DNA of 64,000 nt from Lithodes maja (taxonomy: Eukaryota > Arthropoda > Malacostraca > Decapoda > Lithodidae). Shown in pieces: positions 53,011 through 63,779 of this stretch; position 1 is the stretch's first letter, and every line of letters begins with the position of its first letter. The translations under genes and the position numbers were made by a program. Under the pieces are notes generated by a model, which was not told the origin of the DNA, ran no database searches, and saw nothing but the letters and a program-made list of their open reading frames with translations. The stretch is taken from the NCBI GenBank assembly GCA_037953745.1, contig JBAKBP010001398.1, forward strand, positions 62,001 to 126,000, in the 5' to 3' direction.

Positions 53011-53990
53011 CTCTCCACTGGCCACATTCTCAGTGGCAGACTTCCGTCTCTCACTGGCACGGTTTTCCTTCTGGGATGATCAACACGTCACGGACACGCC
53101 TGTCGGTGGCGTTCGTGTTTCCCTACCTCATTTGGTTATTTTTGAGATGCGTCCCAACATATGCACCATGCTTAGGACCCGTCTGTTGGCCATTTGGGTA
53201 CCGTTTGAGTCATTCACGGGGTTGGTCGTTCTTCACAGGGCGTTAGATTTCCTCATGCGGGCCTGCTTTGGACTTAGGCCTACCCCGCGTCAGATTCCTC
53301 CTCAGTGGTTTCTGGCGGAGGCTCTCGTCTGCCTCTTACACTATTTACCCCGCGCCTGAACACTTCCATGCCATGACACTGTTCCTTCTGGCTTTGGCGG
53401 CGGGTGACGGCGTCTTGGAGATGGCTGCCATGTCTAAGACCCGGCCTTGCTTCCGTTTTCTCCCGTCCTTGGGTCAGTTACTTTGGCTCCGTCTGTTAGT
53501 TTTGTGGCTACATCCGTACGCGACACTCCCGTTTTTCGGCCTTTCCTGTACCGGCTTCCACACGTGGTAGGGTTCATCGTCCGTTCTGCCCGGTTCAAAC
53601 CCTGCATCCGTATGTGTACTCGGCCAGGCCAGTGTCGGGGTTGACATTACGGGTGGCGCCTACGTCCGATAGGAGGCTTGATCGCCGTGTTGTGGGACTT
53701 CACCTGTGTCGGGTTCTTCGGGCCGGTAACCCGTACGTTCAGGGCACAGCTCATGCCGTCCGTTCGTACGCTGCTCCATTCATGTTTTACTTGCTTTTTC
53801 TCGCCCGGACTTTGCCGACACAGGGCTTTGGTCTACCCCCACCACGTTTGTCTCCTCCTCTCTGTCGTTGTCCACCGACAGACCGGGGCGTCCTTGTAGT
53901 GCGTTGGGCCTGCAGGTTCCCTCAGGGTCTCCCTGCGGGGTTCCTTCTGTCTCTTGTCTTCCTGTCCTGTCCTTCCTTATTGGAGGGAGG
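52870..53990 (+). pseudogene. Element G tyrosine recombinase remnant
   Basis: The start overlaps the preceding domain in the -1 frame (FPLGIDWWPRALVGLHIVDV), as in C and F. Then come FLMRACFGLRPTPRQIPPQW (53250), LLALAAGDGVLEMAAMS (53400), where the catalytic Arg of GNRVSEL is replaced, RPFCPVQTLHPY (53590) and TAHAVRSYAA (53755), where H-x2-R is kept. No clear Tyr block is seen. At least three frameshifts. Inactive. Confidence 0.65.
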
Positions 53991-54499
53991 GAAGGGTATT
54001 GCACTATACCCACACTTGCACCTATGTTAAAGATTAATAAATGGGCTAAGCTTTTGTGATACTTTCTAGTCTTAAGTATACTACATTCTTTCGGTATGTC
54101 TTGTCCTCATACCACTGAACTTTTCTCATATGGCTTTTAGTGCTCGTCACTGACACTGCTCATGTAGTTTCTCGTCACATCCTGTACGGTACTCCTATTC
54201 GGCGTATGCCGGTATTTACTCGTTCCAGTATGGGTCGTCCTGCTTTCTTCCGGAAGGAGGGGGGGGGGGGGGGGGGCATCCTGGACTTTATATTCATCAT
54301 TATGAAATGCATCATTCTTTGTCTTAGGCTAAGTTATCTCATGGAATAAGACTTGACTGTACTTGACCTCTCTTGATATGCACCTGTCTGTACACTCTTT
54401 ATATAAACTCTCTTGTTTAAGTCAGTCTTTCCATTGTCCTGATATTTCCTAAGGGCTAAGTTTGTGTTTTTTCGCTTGGATGTCCGCCTCCGATTTGTT

Positions 54500-55021
54500 A
54501 CTCTAGCTCTACGTTGGAGACGTAGAGGCTACTACTAAATTAGGAGGTTTGACACTCTCCCAATACCAAAGAAGGAAAACCTTCTATTGGTAGGTAGACT
54601 CGGAGTATCCAACGTCATAGTATCCCGCCCTCACGCCGTACCTCTGCCCATCCAATTTTGTCTAATTAACTTGATACCTGGATGATCTAATGAACCCGGT
54701 CGGGTTGTGCGGTGGACCCGTGACAACGGCTTAAGGAGCCAGATAGGATGGACAATGTTCTGCAATTTTCTCTTTTCTTTCTCATCAATATTTTCATTTC
54801 CTTTAAAATAGTAGCCTCAAGAGTGTGTACCTAGTAGAGAGAGTAAGGTGCTACTCTAGATGTTATCGATTTAATCGCGCTAGTGATTACGATAATTGTC
54901 CGCTCCAGAGCGGAACGGAATTATACGATAGGTACTGTATATAGCTCTATGTTGGATACTCCGAGGCTACCTACCAAATAGAAGGTTTTCCTTCTTTGGT
55001 ATTGGGAGAGTGTCAAACCTC
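54500..55021 (+). repeat. Element G internal complementary region and right inverted terminal repeat
   Basis: 54508-54640 holds the two outer ends of G fused in reverse complement (TAGAGGCTACTACTAAATT next to GGAGGTTTGACACTCTCC). About 54690-55021 is the inverted match of 42793-43050 plus 32447-32482. Just upstream is an 18-base G run (54259-54276) in the 3' UTR. Confidence 0.75.
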
Positions 55022-55806
55022 CCAATTCTGTCGTCGGCCTTATCGTAGGGTTCTTGGGTATCTACAGGAGGAATTGTATTTTGATCTGCTTCATATGCAC
55101 TGTACCCTACTTGGTCTGGGTCTGCCAGAGTGGAATGTGATTGAGCTGCTGGGTGTGAAGGCTGGTGGTAAGATACGTCTCTTGGGATATGTATTTCCGC
55201 TCTTGTACATATCTTGATTGCTTGAGGGAGAGCTGGTTCGGTAGAGGTAGGTAAGGGGGTTAGTTCAAATTGTTGATCCATAGAGTCCGCCCACTTGTCT
55301 AGGGATAGTGGGGAGGGGTTGACCTCCTCAGAGCCTGGTTTAGTCCAGATGGATGGTGGTTCTTTGGCATGGGGTTTCTTTGTATCCTTGTGTCTTTTAC
55401 TGGAAGAGTGGGGGCTGGTTGACCTCTCTCTCTTCCTGCTAGAATGTGACTTTCTCCTGTCGTGTGATAAGGAAGAGCTACGGGATCTAGTTACGGATAT
55501 CTCTAAGAATTTTACATACTCTGGGTCTGTAATTTCTGGGTGTTTCTTCAATGTACCTGAAATATAAGATTTTACCGCATGCCACACAGCTTTCAGAATA
55601 TTCTTACATGTGTCGGGGGCTAGTGAAGAAAGTGGATCATGGAACTTAGCTATGTAATAATTACACCTGTCACAAACTTTAGGGTTCCACCTAGCTTTTG
55701 TCCTATCGATACACATAACGTGATAGGGGCAGAGATTATGAGCTGTAAGGGATAATGTGGTGCACTCCCTGTTTGAGCATAGAGTTGAGTCCTCAGGAGG
55801 GTCCAT
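55022..55806 (-). pseudogene. Element C gag, N-terminal part
   Basis: Begins MDPPED. Residues 9-50 carry C-x4-C-x7-H-x2-C-x5-C-x12-C-x2-C, identical in spacing to F gag. A hydrophobic helix follows, then an Arg/Ser-rich stretch (about 105-145: RSRSSSLSHDRRKSHSSRKR) like SR proteins, then an acidic/Pro-rich linker. G interrupts it at 55021. M2 sits 8 bases upstream of the ATG; without M2 the frame stays open and could start at another ATG near 61237. Zinc binding is inferred from ligand spacing; no known family is assigned. Confidence 0.75.
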
Positions 55807-56328
55807 TTCATGTACAGTGGAGCCCCCATCCTAGCTGCTAATCGGTTCCGCAGAAATAGAGCTAGGATTGAAACAGCCAAGATCGGGGCACTGTTCTTAT
55901 GGGGAAACTTCAATTGGTTCCGTGCTCATGCCAAAATTTGCGTCTTTTTCTATTTATTGCCTATGAAAACATGTTTTATTGTACACAAATTAAATTTTAT
56001 GCATTATACTGTATCATATAATACACCATTGAATAAGTTTTTAATAACTAGAAAAAAAAGGCCCAATATCTAAACAATTACGGCACTTTTTCCCAGTGTT
56101 AGGCTATGAAAACATGTTTTTTGTCTAGGCTACATCAAGTAGCCTAGGCCTAAATCTTATAATAATAATAATAATAATAAGCATGTTACTTATTTCTCAT
56201 AAGCGCCAATTTTTCCGAAGAATTCACTAGCGCTCGAAAAGAGAAAGAAAAAAGAACAAAAATCAATGCATCAAAAGAAGGCTCATATACAACACACATT
56301 TAACAATCACTAGCAGTGGCAAAATAGC

Positions 56329-59262
56329 CTAAACTCTATAGCCATCTGTCATGACACCTCTCTCAAGATCATAGCTTCTCTCAAAGAGAAAAGTCTTAAG
56401 TTGTCTCTTGAAGCATTCAACAGAACTCAGTTGTCTCATGGACAGCGGCAACCTGTTATACAACCTCGGAGCCATGTAGGAGAATGACCTCTCAAAGAAA
56501 GAAGACTGCTGGAAAGCCCTTGGTTCATCAAGACGAAAAGGGTCATTGTCATGACGCACAACTACACCATGGTGTGCCGGTGGGCGCCTGAGCAGCTCCG
56601 CAAGGTACCTAGGCTCACCAAATTTGAGAACCTTAAAAGTCACCAAACACAACTTAAATTCTATTCTTGCTCTTACTGGCAGCCAGTGCAGTTCTATGTG
56701 AAGAGATGTAGTAGGAGTTCTAGGTGGAACACCAAAAATTAGTCTTGCGGCCCTGTTAAGAACAGACTGAACTTTCTTCAAAATATAATTTGGAAGACCC
56801 ACCAACAGGGCATTGCAATAATCAACACGAGAGAAGACCAATGAGTGAACCAACGTCAGGAGGCAACGTCTGGTTATAAACGGCTTCACCAAATAGAGAT
56901 TTCTGATGTGCAAGTAACAACTTTTAACTATCTGGTTTACATGCTCTTTGAAATCTAATCGGGAGTTCACATATACACCCAGATTTCGAACAGAGTTGGC
57001 CGGTCGCAGCTGAGATCCACCCACATTGATGGAGAGGGCACCTACTATATCATCAGCTCTTCTATTTCCTCGGATGATGAGAATATCAGTTTTACCATCA
57101 TTTAGTTTAAGTTTTCTCGCTCTCATCCACTTCTTGATATCAGACATCAACAATTCCATCTTACTCCGTATATCAACTATATTTGTGATTCTCACATAAA
57201 TCTGGGTGTCATCTGCATAAAAGTGAAAGGTGACATTATGTGCACGAAGCAGAAGAGACAAACTGCTAATATAAATTATAAATAGGATAGGACCTAAAAC
57301 TGATCCCTGCGGAACACCATACTGCAGGGGTGTCGAGTCCGAGACCACTTGATTTACCATCACACTCTGGGATCTACCTGACAAGTACGACCCAAGAAGC
57401 AAGAGAGCGGAGTCACGCACACCACAATCATAAAGATCACTCAATAACAACTCGTGATCCACTGTGTCAAAAGCCGCAGAGAGATCAAGCAAGACCAATA
57501 GTGAGGCCACACCATTGCAAATGTTCTCAACTAGATCATTATGTACTCTAATCAATGCTGTTTCAGTTGAATGATGCTGTCGGTAAGCAGACTGAAAAAT
57601 TGGGAAAGTTTCATTCTGCTGAAGTAGTGGTTGTAATTGGTCAAGTATTGCACGCTCTAATATCTTTGATATGAAGGACAGGTTGGAGACAGGACGATAG
57701 TTCAACATGTTCTCAACATCAAGTCCAGGTTTCTTTAGAGTAGGTCGGAGTAGTGCATGCTTTTCAGAATGTGGGAAGCTACCTTCAGAGAAGCACTTAT
57801 TAATTATTTTGGAAATAAACTCAACTGTGTGATCATAGACTCTTGGTAGCTTGGAAACATTTATGGGATCCAACGGGCAAAATGTTTTATTGAGGTTTCT
57901 TATGTAGGACGAGATCATGTCCACCTCTACTGAGTGAAAGGATGAGAGGACATTATTAGGAATATGTCGGGGTTGGAGTACAACTGAAAGTTCTTCACCA
58001 ACAGAAGCATCATCCAGTTCCTGTCTTATGCGAGTTATCTTGCCAGCAAAAAATGCCACAAAGTTGGCAGCCAACTCGGCATCGGGTACAGAAGGTCTTA
58101 AGCTGACTCTTGTTTTTCCAAGTAAACTGTTTACAATTGAAGCCAACCTCCTCTGGTCGTTACCACACGAGTCAACTTTTCCCTGATAATACACTTTCTT
58201 TTCATCTTTGATTTTGTGGACCACAGCTCTTCTGGCTGACAGATATTGCAACCATGTAGAGTCTGTTTTATTTTTCCGCCATTCACGTTCAGCTCTTCTA
58301 CGCGCTCTTCTAAGAAATTTAACTCGAGTGCTATACCAGGGCGAATCATCTCATATTATAATTTTCTTCTCTACTTCTGGACAGTGATGATCGAACACTA
58401 ATTTAAGTGCATTTCCATGTACCTCCACCAGCTCATCTGAAGTAAGGTTGGAAGTATCAATACTTCCCAAGTACTGTTTTACTTCACTGCTAGCCAAATT
58501 TAGGTCTGCATTTTTATAATTTCTAAATCTGATTACTTTTTCATGTGTGAGTGGCTTAGGGAAATCAAAGCTGAAAGTAATCAAAGCATGATCAGAGGTA
58601 TTAGGGTCAGCATTCTCAACATCAACATCCAGAACACCACCACAACCCACAGGAGAGAAAACCAAGTCAAGGGTGTGTCCTAAGATATGAGTTGGGTGGG
58701 ACACATGGTTTACAAAATTGTTCTGATCAGTCAACTCAAGGAACTCAGGAGAGAATGGCTTCAGATGAGGGCTGTCAACCCAGTAATTAAAATCTCCACA
58801 TATCAAAAGTCTTCCGGTTTTAGCAGAAAATTCCTCGAGAAACTGCCCAAACTCTTCCATAAAACCCCTATCTGTGCCACGATGGCCAGGCCTATAGACA
58901 ACTGCCATTCTTAGAATTTGTTGATGGAGTTTTATTTCCACTTCCATCAGTTCATAATAAAGAAGGGCTGGGTTATGGCTTATTTGCAAGATATTCACCA
59001 GACATGTGGAGTAGACAACTGCCACTCCACCACCCGGATGATCTCCCCTAGGCCTAGGAACATTTATTATGGAATGGGTTTTAGGCAATGCCGCCTGGAT
59101 AATATTCAGATCTGACTCGAACAACCAGGTCTCAGTGAGACATAATACATCAAGGTTACGTTCATCCAAGATCTCGCAAATATGATCCATTTTGTTACGC
59201 AAGGAACGAACATTCAACAGACCCAGTTTCAACCGGCTCCCATGTGCATTTTTCAGTTTTTT
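56329..59262 (-). pseudogene. LINE E ORF2: endonuclease and reverse transcriptase, one stop codon
   Basis: Endonuclease: GLLNVRSLRNK (active-site Asn), CLTETWL, VVYRPGHRG, CGDFNYW, GHTLDLVFSP and TSDHALITF (SDH present). RT: LNYRPVSNLSF, HHSTETALIRVHNDL, DLSAAFDTVDH, GVPQGSVLGPILF and YADDTQIY (about 57215), then FSRVDYCNALL and LHWLPVRARIEF, typical of L2/CR1. The only break is TGA at 58351-58353 in the linker; a CGA-to-TGA change would explain it. No ATG in this frame lies between the upstream stop (59284-59286) and the endonuclease Asn, so expression by -1 frameshift at 59256-59262 is likely. Confidence 0.8.
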
Positions 59263-60400
59263 GAACCTACAAAATTGGTGTTCTCAATAACTTTATTTCT
59301 CTGAGCTGTCATTAAAGGACAATTTCTACTTGAGGCGAAATGATTTGGCGGCTCCGTAACTGATGTGGAGCTCATACAATTTATACATTTGGGGGAAGTC
59401 TTGTTGGTGCAGTCTTTTGAGTTATGAGTACCGGCACAGAAGTTGCATTTTGGATCCTCATTTTTCCGATAACACCTGTCACTGGTATGACCAAAGCCCT
59501 GGCAATGGTAACATTGTGTTACCCAGAAGCGATCGTATGCACGACATCTCACAAGTCCAACATACACAGAATTGCCATCATCCACAATGGAAGAGCGTAT
59601 TTCAGGTGACATTTTTACTACCGCAGTCTTAGTGTGTGCATCACTCTTTTGCTTAGTGAATAGCAAATTCATAGCTAAGCCATCGTCGACCAGGGACTTT
59701 ATTCTTGGGTTCTTGTTGAGGATGCTGGGAATGATCTCATTATCCTCAGCATCATTAGCAATGCCTACCAGAGACATTTTTGGCATCATCTTCTTTGGTT
59801 CGGAGACACTGAAGGCACTGTCCACCCCCAAACACTGATTGATGGCCCTTCCTGCATCTTCTTTGGCTTTCTTGGATGGAAGTCGTACCACCAGTACACC
59901 TGAATCAGTTCTAGTTAACTTGTTAACCGGAACCGAAGCCAAAGCAGTCTCGATTGCCTTTGTATCTGGTGGGCTTACTGGCTCGGAGGATCGGTCTTTT
60001 GGCTTCACTACCAGGACCTGATGGTCCCAGACAGTTTTTTTCTTTCCACCATCTACCACCTCAGTGGTGCGTTTGGTCGGCTCCTTTTTGGTCTCTTCAA
60101 ATGTTTGCTGAACTATCTTGGCAAACAAGGGAATGTCGGGGGCAGCAACTTTAGTCTCAAGGATATCCATTCTGTTACCAATACTCTCTATCTCCACGGC
60201 CACTGCAGCAAGGGCACCCTTCACTTCGTTTACAATGGCAGTCTTCACTTCACCAACTAGGGCAGCCGTCAGGTCATCCAAGGTCTGCTGACTAATTGCT
60301 GCATCCTTTGCAGCCAGGGGGGTGGTATCGCAAACAGTGCAATGCCATTTAAATCCAGGTTTCTTCTTTGCAAGTACTCTGAGGTCCTCATCATCAACAT
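59253..60400 (-). CDS. LINE E ORF1: zinc-finger RNA-binding protein, 5'-partial
   Basis: Open from the 5' truncation, in the last part of a PHD-like finger (KWHCTVC), to TGA 59253-59255. An ATG at 60281 gives 342 residues, but the frame is open upstream. After the finger come a helical region, a Lys/Pro-rich segment, a domain similar in place to that of LINE B ORF1, and C-terminal zinc knuckles (CYHCQGFGHTSDRC, CNFCAGTHNSKDC, CINC). Likely binds element RNA. The last three codons form a -1 slip site. Confidence 0.75.
59256..59262 (-). promoter_or_regulatory. Candidate -1 frameshift heptamer A_AAA_AAC, LINE E ORF1-ORF2
   Basis: ORF1 codons TCA AAA AAC TGA: an exact X_XXY_YYZ site directly before the stop. 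ORF2 is in the -1 frame and is entered at CTG after the slip. About 19 bases downstream a weak stem CCGGT/ACTGG could form; this is longer than the usual 5-9 base spacer. Confidence 0.65.
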
Positions 60401-61212
60401 TTATGCATTGTAACTAATAATGTAGACATGGCTAAATGACAGTCCTAACCATAAATACTGTAGATTGGGGCATTGTTTCTATCATGCAATTTTTTTTAGG
60501 CCTAGCCTAGGCCTAGGTTCTAAATTCGTCCAGCCACCCCTCAAGTACCCATTTCGCCCCAAATACATCCAATAAATACATATTATGAGGAAAAGACGTA
60601 TAAATATGTATTATGAGAAGATTACTTACCACACAGATTTTATTATAAATCATTGTCATATTTAGCCTAGCCTAGGCTAACATCGTCTTGGCTAGGCATT
60701 TCAATCGCTTTCGTCCGACATGGACTGGTCTTTGCTCTGTGTTTTGAGCATGAAATTCCTTCATTGCTATCACCAGGCCAACCATCCCTATCACTAGAGG
60801 TTATAATAAACGCGAGAGATAAGGGGTTCAGGCACAAAAAGGCTTGCAAACGGTTGTTTTGTCAACACAGATACTAGCTAAACTGCAAGCGTCTGCTTAG
60901 TGATGACGTCATACAAAGATGGCGGCATCTTGCGCATTTGACGATCGGATCTCGGATTCACTCGGATTTTGTCTATAAACGGCAATATACTGGCAGATTC
61001 TTTCGTTATGTTAAAACAAAATTATTGTTTTTGTTTGTTTTCTAGTTTTATGTCGAGTTTTTCGTTATTTTTGCTATTTTTTCGGGTTTCGGCTGGGATT
61101 TTGATGCGAGGAATGAGGCTTTTGGCGCGAGAATTGAAATGGGGAATATTTGGTGTGTGGTGCGAGAATTGAATCAACGAAGACCGGTGTAGCGAAGATG
61201 GGGGCTCCACTG

Positions 61213-63439
61213 TACTGTGATACTGTCCATGTCGGCTGGTGAGGGTTCCGGGGAGGAGAACCCTCTGAAGGAGAAATCGTCTTCCAGGATGAGGACTTCT
61301 GTTTGTTGCACTTTCTTCTATGGTTGCATGTGGGCCCTGACGAGAGGGGAGAAAAGAAAACAAAAGGATTCTTTTAGAGAGGGAAGACAATTTGTGTTTG
61401 TTTCCTGAAAACTCTTAAAATTGTGTAAGTATCCCTGTAAATTAATTAAATTATGTAGTTAGTGGGAATAACCTTAGCCGGTAGACCAGAAAAACGTCTA
61501 AAGATTTGACCCGTAGACTCACCTGATCATTGCAGGTCTGTTAGGTGTGAGCAGGGGGCCACAGGTGGCTTGGATAGGGCTGTCAAGGGCTTGAAGTCTG
61601 GGGTAATGTACAGGACCTGCTGTGGTATCCCTTGGTACGGAGGGAGTCGGTCCAATTGTTGTTCAGAACTCCTCCTATGTAATGCCGTGCCTTGTCTGAG
61701 CCTGTTGAAATATCAAGGAGTCAATGTTGCATAATGAGATAAGCATCGTTCTTATTAGGTCTACTTGACTTGGGCTAGGATTAGGGTCTAGCCTTGCATG
61801 TTTGCTTTAAATTAACTGGTTATATAGACGTGCTTATCATAAGTACAGTACTCGTATTTGACTTAATTCTGAACATTTTGTTAATTATTATTTAACATGT
61901 TTAAGGCTTAATTACTATAGTATGGCCTAACCACGAGTACCCAGTAATAATTTCTATTTGATTCCTGTATTTGGGGCCCTTCTCTTAGGGTACCTGGTGT
62001 CGTTGGGATAGGCTTCGTGTTAGAGTACCCGGCTCATAGCTTGATGGTATCCGGCCGGGTGTTGTGGGTTATAAAACCGTTCGGTATTATAGTCTGGGGT
62101 TAGTTGGTCGTAGCCTTAATATGTCCGGGTTATAATTTTTTTTTTGTATGGTATTATTGTGTTCCTGGACCATCTGGGTACCAGGGACTGTTGCCATACT
62201 CGGTAGTTCCGGTACCCGGGTCTTGGTGCTCTGACTTTATTAAGATAAGTCCTAGGAAAAAAAACCCGGGGTCTTGGGGTATATTTGTATGGTAGTATTG
62301 TCGTTCCCGCCCATCCGGGTACCCGGGACTTTCGCCATACTCGGTAGTCCTGGTAGCCGGGCCTTGGTGTCCGAGCTTCATCGAGATGAGGTCTAGGATA
62401 ACCGGGGAAATTGTGAGTGTATGGTATCATGATGTTGTCCTCCTGTCTGGGTAGGCTACCTGGGGGTGTCTCCATACCCGGCAGTCTTGATACCCGGGCC
62501 TTGGGAACCGGGGTTTGTTGAGATAATGACTCGGGAACCGGGAATTTGGTATTGAATGGTATTTTGGTGTCTCCCGCCTGATCGGGCACTCGGGACTGCC
62601 ACCCTGCTGGCGGTCCCGGTGTCCGGGCCTTAATTGGTACCCGACCCTTTTGTGATAGTCTAGGTTACCTGGGTAATTGGAATATTATCAGCATGTCCTA
62701 TAACATTCTTACATCGTAGTGGGATAAGGTCAATTATGATATTATTATGGGTACTCATTGGGAGTAGGAGCTCATGATATCTTGGAAAATAAAATTATAT
62801 ATACGAGTGTTTAGATGAGCAGAACCCGTAGGTTATTTCATATCATCAAATTTCGATCACTAGCTGATGTAATGCTGGTTTGTAGGAAACACTGTCTTAT
62901 GACAAAATACTTGAAAGTAAATAAATATGATGAGGGACTCGTGACCGACTAGAGTGAAAACTAAAAGAATTAATTTAAAGAGACTTGAACGTAAATAGTG
63001 AAAGCACTTTGGCCCTAATTAACAATTTCGCTGGCGTGACGAGTAAACCCTGGCCAGGGCACAACCAGAGGTTACTGTCAGCCGATACAGTTAAAAAGAT
63101 AGGGCACTTTTATATAAAACTGACACTTAAGGGAATATCCGACGAATTACACTTTTAAAACATATTTAAAGAACACTAAGACACTGCAGCTATAGAGCTG
63201 AGGTTCGTATGATACGAACAAAAGGGATAAAACATAATAGTTTGAGGCTCTGTGGAAAGTGGCTTCTTGAATGGCACGTTCATAGGCCAGCCAGACGAAA
63301 GATCTTACTTCACAGGCTTACAAGTGAAAATTAGTCCATATACATACTTTCTTAGACGCATATACTATTATAACTGCACAAAAACTCACTATGGACAAAA
63401 AAAATTGCGTCGAAGAGGGGCTATATAAACACTGTGGTG
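61213..63439. other. Element C 5' leader
   Basis: About 2.2 kb upstream of gag, without a supported gene apart from a possible gag start near 61237. It holds the tandem repeat at 62120-62640, otherwise AT-rich unique sequence. Confidence 0.55.
62120..62640 (-). repeat. About 120-bp tandem repeat in element C leader, four units
   Basis: Units begin near 62140, 62285, 62415 and 62545 and share a GGTACCCGGGACT-like block, CCATACTCGGTAGTC, and TACCCGGGCCTTGG. GC-rich within an AT-rich leader. It parallels the tandem repeats in G's leader, though the sequence differs. Confidence 0.7.
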
Positions 63440-63779
63440 GAGATAAGTAAACTTTGTCTGCCTCCTATGGCCTACGGACGAGAGAGGCCAGTTCAAGGTC
63501 AACTGGGATGTCAGGGCATGCGAATGGGAACAGAGGAAGATCTGAATGCGCAGTGGCGCGGTGTTCGAACTGTACTATTCCTTTTCCTTTTATTTTTCAC
63601 TTTTCATTGGCTCCGTCTCAATGACGTACCTTAGGAATGATTAAGGGGTACCCCCTAAGAAGATATTGGTTCTCGACCGTAGTGATCAGGATTAACCCGG
63701 GCTTAGAGGAGCCCGGAACAAGGCCATATTACTGTACCATAGGCTCTTACGTCATTGACGTAAGGAGCCACCAATAAAT
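63440..63779 (-). repeat. Element C 5' inverted terminal repeat
   Basis: Inverted match of about 21225-21570. It ends GGAGCCACCAATAAATT at 63779 and contains GGGGTACCCCCTAAG and GAGGAGCCCGGA blocks. Confidence 0.85.

Larger units (their letters stand above)
32447..55021 (+). mobile_element. DIRS-like element G, decayed, inserted in C's gag
   Basis: Removing 32447-55021 joins C's gag base-for-base in frame, which fixes both ends without a target duplication. Inverted terminal repeats: left is 32447-32482 plus 42793-43050 (split by F); right is about 54690-55021. The internal complementary region is at about 54508-54640. Net length without F and H is about 8.8 kb. Plus-strand remnants of gag, RT, RNase H-type pol and recombinase are badly frameshifted. 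The body at 48-54 kb is GC-richer than its surroundings. G is older in sequence than its insertion context suggests, or has mutated faster. Confidence 0.75.
56160..60400 (-). mobile_element. LINE E, L2-like, slightly 5'-truncated
   Basis: 4.2 kb, minus strand, ending in an ATT-repeat tail (56160-56180). The 5' end lies within the ORF1 finger. Comparison with the empty M2 copy shows the target around CTTATGCATTG, with at most a TTAT duplication. ORF1 is open and ORF2 has a single stop, so it is a recent copy. A 260-bp relative is at 29494-29753. Confidence 0.85.
55815..61212 (-). mobile_element. TA-flanked element M2, copy 2, hosting LINE E
   Basis: Ends CAGTGGAGCCCCCAT in inverted orientation with TA flanks (55813-55814 and 61213-61214). 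Left part 55815-56159, right part 60401-61212. It matches the undisturbed copy at 17432-18275 in reverse. It inserted at the very start of C's gag. Confidence 0.85.
21184..63779 (-). mobile_element. DIRS-like tyrosine-recombinase retrotransposon C (host of most later insertions)
   Basis: Spans 42.6 kb. Subtracting G, D, M2 with E, T1 and two small inserts leaves about 9.0 kb. Coding on the minus strand runs from right to left: gag (55806 to 26069, in three parts), RT-RNase H (26072-23839) and tyrosine recombinase (24163-22159). Inverted terminal repeats lie at 63440-63779 and 21190-21575, and an internal complementary region at about 21575-21695. This is the arrangement of DIRS-type elements, which lack LTRs and an integrase and are thought to integrate through a circular intermediate. 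There is no clear target duplication. A few stops and frameshifts mean it is recently but definitely inactive. Confidence 0.85.
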
